A DNA stretch of 64,000 nucleotides from an uncultured Lactobacillus sp. GTDB lineage: Bacteria; Bacillota; Bacilli; Lactobacillales; Lactobacillaceae. Position 1 is the stretch's first letter. Every line of letters begins with the position of its first letter. Position numbers and translations under genes: made by a program. This document shows, one piece after another, positions 59,863-64,000 of this stretch. The stretch is taken from NCBI GenBank assembly GCA_910587695.1, contig CAJUNC010000001.1, forward strand, positions 1 to 64,000. Direction: 5' to 3'. A model generated the notes under the pieces. It ran no database searches. It saw only the letters and a list, made by a program, of their open reading frames with translations, and was not told the DNA's origin.

Positions 59863-62212
59863 AAGTTTAGCGATCCTCGAATACGACAAGATCAAACAAA
59901 AGTTGTTCTATCATGCGACAACTGAAATGGGTAAGCGTCAAGTCAAGCGCTTAAGCCCTAGTACTGATCTTGCTGAGATTCAGGTGAAGCTCTTACAAAC
60001 AAAAGATGGCGCAGATATTTTGCGCTTAAAAGGTGGGGTACCAGTCCCACAGTTAACGTTGATCACCGATCATCTCAAGCGTTTGGAGATCGGAGCAACG
60101 TTAAATGGTAAAGAATTAGCTGAGATCAGTCAAGTATTGCGCTCAGCTAACGAAGTGCATCGCTTTTTTATGGCTCTAGCAGATGAAAAAGTTGATTTGA
60201 ATTATCTGTATGAACTTGAAGAACAACTCGAAACTTTACCGCAATTAACTAAGCGCCTGCAAGTATCGTTAGAAGCTGATGGCTATGTGACCGATGACGC
60301 CTCCAGTCTTTTGCGCTCATTACGTCGTCAGATCTCAACGACTGAAGCCACGATCAGGAACCGTTTAGTGGCATTGACCCGTGGTAATAATGCCAAATAT
60401 CTGAGTGGGGCCAATGTGACGATCAGAAATGATCGCTATGTTATCCCTGTGCGAGCCGAGCATAAGGGGAAATTTGGTGGGATCGTTCACGACCAAAGTT
60501 CTTCGGGACAGACCTACTTTATCGAACCACGTGAGATCGTGGAGCTAAATAATCGCTTAAAGCAAGAGCAGGTCGCTGAAAAAGAAGAGATCTTGCGGAT
60601 CTTACGCGAATTATCTAAAGAAACGATGCCTTATACAGCTGAGTTAGCACGCGATGCTAAGATCTTAGGTGAATTTGATTTTATCAATGCTAAAGCAAAA
60701 TACGCTAAAGAGCTAAAAGCGACGCAACCTTTATTGTCAGAACAAAAAGATATTTACTTGCGTCAAGTTTGGCATCCGCTTTTAGAGATGGATAAAGCGG
60801 TCAAAAATGATATTATCCTAGGAAAAGATTATCAAGCAATGGTGATCACCGGACCTAATACAGGTGGTAAGACGATCACGTTAAAGACTTTAGGGTTAGT
60901 TCAAATGATGGGACAATCAGGACTATTTATCCCGGCTTTTGAAAATAGTCGGATCGGAGTCTTTAAGGATATATTTGCGGATATTGGGGATGAACAATCG
61001 ATCGAGCAAAGTTTGAGTACATTTTCCTCCCATATGACAAATATCGTCAATATTTTAGACCAAGTCGATCAAGACTCCCTTGTTTTATTCGATGAGTTGG
61101 GGGCTGGAACTGACCCACAAGAAGGGGCTGCGCTTGCGATCGCGATCTTAGACGCTATCGGTGCCAGTGGTGCTTATGTTTTGGCAACGACACACTATCC
61201 AGAGCTCAAGACATATGGCTTTGAACGGACTCAAACGATCAACGCTTCGATGGAGTTCAACGAAGAAACATTACGGCCGACATATCGATTACTTATCGGG
61301 ATCCCGGGGCAAAGTAATGCTTTCAATATTTCTGAGCGCTTGGGGCTATCCCAAACGATCGTTACAGCTGCACGGAATTTAGTTGCTAAAGATAGCCAAG
61401 ATCTCAATAATATGATCGCTGATCTGGTCGCAAAACGGCGGCAAGCAGAAGAAGAAGCGATCAGTTTGCAGGCAAACCTTGATGAAGCTCAAAAATTGCA
61501 CCACGATTTGGCAATGGCCTATGAGCGTTTTGTCAATGAGCGTGAGCAAATGCAAGATCAAGCTAAGCAAAAGGCAAATGAGATCGTCGAACAAGCCAAA
61601 CAAAAAGCTGATGAGATCATCAGTGAATTACGAGCCTTAAAACAAAATGCAGCTGCTGAGATCAAGGAAAATGAACTGATCGATGCCAAAGCTCAATTAA
61701 ATGCGCTTGAGCAAAAACGGGCTTTGAAGAAAAATAAAGTCTTGAAACGTGCTAAACGCAAACAGGCTTTCAAGCCAAATGATGATGTGATGGTGACCTC
61801 TTATGGTCAACGCGGGGTCTTGGTGCAAAAAGTCGGAGAGCATGTTTGGGAAGTGCAGTTAGGGATCTTGAAGATGAAGATCGATGAAGCTGATTTGGAA
61901 AAGGTCAATGTTGAACCAAAGAAAGTCAAACGTGCTGGGACCGTCTTGCGCTCAGCCTCAACGAGCCATGTTTCACCCCAACTTGATCTTCGGGGTAAAC
62001 GTTATGAAGAAGCAATGACTGAGGTGGATCGCTATATTGATGCAGCGATCTTAGCAGGATATCCATCAGTGACGATCGTGCATGGTAAAGGGACCGGTGC
62101 CTTACGCCAGGGGATCACGCAGTATCTGCGATCTAATCGTGCTGTCAAAAGCTTTAATTTTGCAGCTCCGAATAATGGTGGTAATGGGGCTACGGTCGTT
62201 TATTTCCGTTAA
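59852..62212 (+). CDS. mutS2: Endonuclease MutS2
   Basis: ATPase with a nuclease domain; in B. subtilis it splits collided ribosomes (also called RqcU) and in other species suppresses recombination. The 786-residue product lacks the MutS mismatch domain but has the core and ATPase with GPNTGGKTIT, LVLFDELGAGTDP and THYPELK. A long coiled coil (about 510-620) follows, then KOW-like and Smr domains, the last with LDLRGKRYEEA and HGKGTGALRQG. ATG 59852 lies six bases after GGGGG within cvpA. Full length, nothing missing. Confidence 0.97.
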   Translation: MNRKSLAILEYDKIKQKLFYHATTEMGKRQVKRLSPSTDLAEIQVKLLQTKDGADILRLKGGVPVPQLTLITDHLKRLEIGATLNGKELAEISQVLRSANEVHRFFMALADEKVDLNYLYELEEQLETLPQLTKRLQVSLEADGYVTDDASSLLRSLRRQISTTEATIRNRLVALTRGNNAKYLSGANVTIRNDRYVIPVRAEHKGKFGGIVHDQSSSGQTYFIEPREIVELNNRLKQEQVAEKEEILRILRELSKETMPYTAELARDAKILGEFDFINAKAKYAKELKATQPLLSEQKDIYLRQVWHPLLEMDKAVKNDIILGKDYQAMVITGPNTGGKTITLKTLGLVQMMGQSGLFIPAFENSRIGVFKDIFADIGDEQSIEQSLSTFSSHMTNIVNILDQVDQDSLVLFDELGAGTDPQEGAALAIAILDAIGASGAYVLATTHYPELKTYGFERTQTINASMEFNEETLRPTYRLLIGIPGQSNAFNISERLGLSQTIVTAARNLVAKDSQDLNNMIADLVAKRRQAEEEAISLQANLDEAQKLHHDLAMAYERFVNEREQMQDQAKQKANEIVEQAKQKADEIISELRALKQNAAAEIKENELIDAKAQLNALEQKRALKKNKVLKRAKRKQAFKPNDDVMVTSYGQRGVLVQKVGEHVWEVQLGILKMKIDEADLEKVNVEPKKVKRAGTVLRSASTSHVSPQLDLRGKRYEEAMTEVDRYIDAAILAGYPSVTIVHGKGTGALRQGITQYLRSNRAVKSFNFAAPNNGGNGATVVYFR

Positions 62213-62222
62213 AACAAATAAG

Positions 62223-62250
62223 TTGCTTTTTTGGTTAGATATGATATATT
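62223..62250 (+). promoter_or_regulatory. trxA promoter
   Basis: TTGCTT (62223-62228), 16-bp spacer, TATATT (62245-62250) with TG two bases upstream. Confidence 0.5.
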
Positions 62251-62291
62251 CTTACTGAATAAATACGAAATGAAGGGTGAAAAAACTGCTT

Positions 62292-62603
62292 ATGGTAAAA
62301 GAATGGACAGATGAAGATTTTGCACAAGAAACTGCAAATGGTGTAACTTTAACTGATTTTTGGGCAACATGGTGTGGCCCTTGTCGGATGCAAGCACCTG
62401 TGGTTGAAAAACTTGCTGAAGAGATGGCAGGTCAAGTGAAGATCGGTAAAGTCGATGTTGATAAGAACCAAGCTACAGCTGCTAAATATGGCGTGATGAG
62501 TATCCCGACTTTATTGATCCAAAAAGATGGTCAAGTAGTTGATACTTTGATCGGTTACCATGATAAAGGCGCACTCAAAGCAAAATTAGAACAATATCTT
62601 TAA
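62292..62603 (+). CDS. trxA: Thioredoxin
   Basis: Cytoplasmic disulfide reductase of 103 residues. The active site WCGPCR has Cys28 and Cys31, and the cis-proline loop MSIPTLL is in place; the fold is complete. ATG 62292 gives the standard thioredoxin length; a GTG at 62277 overlaps the GAAGGGTG ribosome-binding site. It has its own promoter after mutS2, and its stop codon is part of a long perfect palindrome shared with the convergent DUF2507 gene. Confidence 0.96.
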   Translation: MVKEWTDEDFAQETANGVTLTDFWATWCGPCRMQAPVVEKLAEEMAGQVKIGKVDVDKNQATAAKYGVMSIPTLLIQKDGQVVDTLIGYHDKGALKAKLEQYL

Positions 62604-62664
62604 TAAATAACGCGGGAGCTACCACGATGTTTTTGCATCGTGGTAGCTCCCGCGTTATTTATTA
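62601..62664. terminator. Bidirectional terminator: 29-bp perfect palindrome after trxA
   Basis: Arms 62601-62629 and 62636-62664 are perfectly complementary around a six-base loop (TTTTTG). The left arm begins with the trxA TAA. The GC-rich part CGCGGGAGCTACCACGATG is flanked by TAATAAATAA, so both strands end in a T/A-rich tract. It is much longer than the other terminators here. Confidence 0.85.
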
Positions 62665-62683
62665 GACCTATGTCACAGCCTGC

Positions 62684-63169
62684 TTATTTTACTTTTGGTT
62701 CAGTCAAGATGTTAAGGGGTTTTTGTTCTTCGATGAAGTCAAGATCAAGGGGGTCTTTAGTGTCGACTTGGACTAAGATCGTTACAGTATCATGTGTCTT
62801 TTTATCAATGATCGCTTCGGTGACGAAACCGAGTTGATTTTGGATCGTTTCTGCCAAAAAGCCCGCCTCGATCAAAAATTCACAAGCTGAGTTCAATTTT
62901 TGCCGAGTCTCAATGATCTGACCGGTCAATTCAAAATATTGTTGTTCTTTTTTGGCCTTAACGCGCTTTAATTGCCCCCAATTTGCCTGTTCAAAGAAGA
63001 TCGGTAACTCTTCATCTTTAGCTAAAGGAAAGAGACGGGCTAAACGTCTGCCAGCCCAATAGAGTATATCGTTATCCTTACCCAGAATATCAGGGATCAA
63101 GGCATCGCGGATCAAAGTCGCGCCGAGTTGATTTTGCGAACTTGCCAGTTCATAAAAATTATCTTGCAT
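62684..63169 (-). CDS. DUF2507 domain protein (YslB-like)
   Basis: Cytoplasmic protein of 161 residues, family function unknown. It has the DUF2507 pattern LGATLIRDALIPDILG then DILYWAGRRLARLFPL, the V4R-like fold, and a C-terminal FLAETIQNQLGFVTEA. The ATG at 63169 is used: AAGGA lies 13 bases upstream, a long spacing, but a GTG at 63181 almost touches that site. In lactobacilli it is commonly found next to trxA, as here, though convergent to it. It is transcribed alone, and divergent rdgB starts 134 bp away. Confidence 0.88.
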   Translation of the reverse strand: MQDNFYELASSQNQLGATLIRDALIPDILGKDNDILYWAGRRLARLFPLAKDEELPIFFEQANWGQLKRVKAKKEQQYFELTGQIIETRQKLNSACEFLIEAGFLAETIQNQLGFVTEAIIDKKTHDTVTILVQVDTKDPLDLDFIEEQKPLNILTEPKVK

Positions 63170-63255
63170 TAAAAAAGACACATCCTTAATAATAGTTATT
63201 ACTCTAATTATACCGTGTTATTAATGATTTTTAAACTCGGTGGATAGTAGTTAGT

Positions 63256-63285
63256 TTGAAATCAAGATGTGATTTAGTGCATAAT
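63256..63285 (+). promoter_or_regulatory. rdgB promoter
   Basis: TTGAAA (63256-63261), 18-bp spacer, CATAAT (63280-63285). Confidence 0.5.
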
Positions 63286-63303
63286 TGTAGTGAGGTGATG
63301 TTC

Positions 63304-63906
63304 ATGGATAAGATTTTAATTGCAACTAAAAATGAAGGTAAGGCTAAAGAGTATCGTAAACTATTTGAACCAAAAGGCTTTGAAGTTGTGACGTTAAATG
63401 ATCTAAATGATCCGATAAAGATCGTTGAAGATGGTGAAACGTTTGCGCAGAATGCGGCCATCAAAGCAACAGCCTTGGCTAAAAAGTATCAAGTGATCGC
63501 TTTAGCGGATGACTCGGGTCTTATGGTCGATCATTTAGATGGAGCTCCAGGGATATATTCGGCGCGTTATGCCGGCGATCATGATGACGAAGCCAATAAA
63601 CAAAAATTGTTGACTGAATTAGCTGGGGTCGCTTCTGATAAACGAACAGCTCATTTTCATTGTGCGATCGTCGTTGCTAGTCCAGCAGGTGAACAGTTGA
63701 CGGTTGAAGGTGAAGTCAACGGTGTGATCTTAGAAGAACAACGCGGACAAGGTGGGTTTGGTTATGATCCACTGTTCTATTATCCACCATTTGAGCGCTC
63801 ATTTGCTCAATTGTCAATGGAAGAAAAAAATAGTATCAGTCATCGTGGGCGAGCAGTCAAAGCTTTGATGGAGCGTTTTGATGCATGGCTAAATGAGGTG
63901 CGATAA
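63304..63906 (+). CDS. rdgB: XTP/dITP diphosphatase (HAM1/RdgB)
   Basis: House-cleaning pyrophosphatase that removes deaminated purine nucleotides (ITP, dITP, XTP) from the pool. The 200-residue product has the family signature IATKNEGKAKEYRKLF, ADDSGLMVDHLDGAPGIYSAR, GFGYDPLFYYP and the closing ISHRGRAVKAL. ATG 63304 is six bases after GAGGTG; an ATG at 63298 touches that site. The next gene, a metallophosphoesterase, begins one base after its stop, a pairing conserved in many Firmicutes. Confidence 0.97.
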   Translation: MDKILIATKNEGKAKEYRKLFEPKGFEVVTLNDLNDPIKIVEDGETFAQNAAIKATALAKKYQVIALADDSGLMVDHLDGAPGIYSARYAGDHDDEANKQKLLTELAGVASDKRTAHFHCAIVVASPAGEQLTVEGEVNGVILEEQRGQGGFGYDPLFYYPPFERSFAQLSMEEKNSISHRGRAVKALMERFDAWLNEVR

Positions 63907-63907
63907 A

Positions 63908-64000
63908 ATGAAATATCTAGTTGTTAGTGATAGTCATGGTGATAAGGCGATCTTGCAAAAATTGCTTACAGCTTATGCAGGTAAAGTTGATCTGATGTTA
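63908..64000 (+). CDS. Metallophosphoesterase, YfcE/YsnB-like (3' end outside window)
   Basis: Only the first 31 codons are present: MKYLVVSDSHGDKAILQKLL and onwards. The VVSDSHGD block is the first metal-binding motif of the calcineurin-like phosphoesterases, with Asp8 and His10 as metal ligands. GAGGTG at the end of rdgB serves as ribosome-binding site, and the ATG follows the rdgB stop by one base, so the genes are coupled. Substrate unknown. Confidence 0.88.
   Translation, partial: MKYLVVSDSHGDKAILQKLLTAYAGKVDLML

Noticed and set aside
1..64000. GCGATCGC octamers reminiscent of the cyanobacterial HIP1 repeat
   Set aside because: They follow from the Ile ATC-after-G codon preference in coding DNA and are not enriched as an intergenic octamer.

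Overview
The window is a 64 kb piece of a low-GC Gram-positive chromosome, almost certainly a member of the Lactobacillaceae; gene content and the roughly 41% GC impression fit Ligilactobacillus or a close relative, although no rRNA is present to settle the species. Supporting signs are the fab/acc operon order, the PepV dipeptidase, the LacS permease with a fused IIA domain, the L-2-hydroxyisocaproate-dehydrogenase-like enzyme, T-box leaders on leuS and alaS, IreB, and the mutS-mutL-ruvA-ruvB-queA-tgt-yajC run. Nothing looks like a prophage, insertion sequence or CRISPR array; it is a gene-dense core region, mostly transcribed on the + strand.

Layout. 1-8.1 kb: the C-terminus of a LysM cell-wall protein, T-box-controlled leuS, an amino acid permease, a MurJ/YtgP-type flippase, rsuA and the convergent nnrD. 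8.2-15.2 kb: pepV, two small proteins, tRNA-Leu(CAG), two UspA proteins, two small membrane proteins, a second permease, a divergent nucleotidyltransferase and a small helical protein. 15.3-24.4 kb: DNA repair and tRNA queuosine genes. 24.5-38.4 kb: the hydroxyacid dehydrogenase, then a lactose/galactose region (lacZ, lacS, galR, galK, galT, alpha-galactosidase) interrupted by glyA. 38.5-49.6 kb: a DUF915 hydrolase and the complete type II fatty acid synthesis operon with its regulator fabT and all four acetyl-CoA carboxylase subunits. 49.7-64 kb: zwf, dinB, a DHH phosphoesterase, cshB, T-box-controlled alaS, ireB-ruvX-DUF1292, zapA-cvpA-mutS2, trxA, a DUF2507 protein, rdgB and the start of a metallophosphoesterase.

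Regulation visible in the DNA. Copies of an odd palindrome, TTTTAGTAAAA, lie upstream of lacZ, lacS, galR and galK, with cre-like sites beside them, so galR probably controls the cluster together with CcpA. A perfect copy also sits between the -35 and -10 of the hydroxyacid dehydrogenase promoter, which suggests the regulon reaches beyond sugar genes. FabT-like palindromes precede fabZ1 and fabT.

Most noteworthy. (1) tgt has no ribosome-binding site of its own; its ATG overlaps the stop of a 15-codon ORF in which five codons are TAT, CAT or AAT, the codons read by the tRNAs that Tgt modifies. This looks like a possible self-sensing leader peptide. (2) The second FabZ of the fab operon lacks the catalytic histidine. 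(3) A highly folded intergenic element with 30-bp direct repeats precedes zapA. (4) GATC is strongly over-represented in coding DNA.
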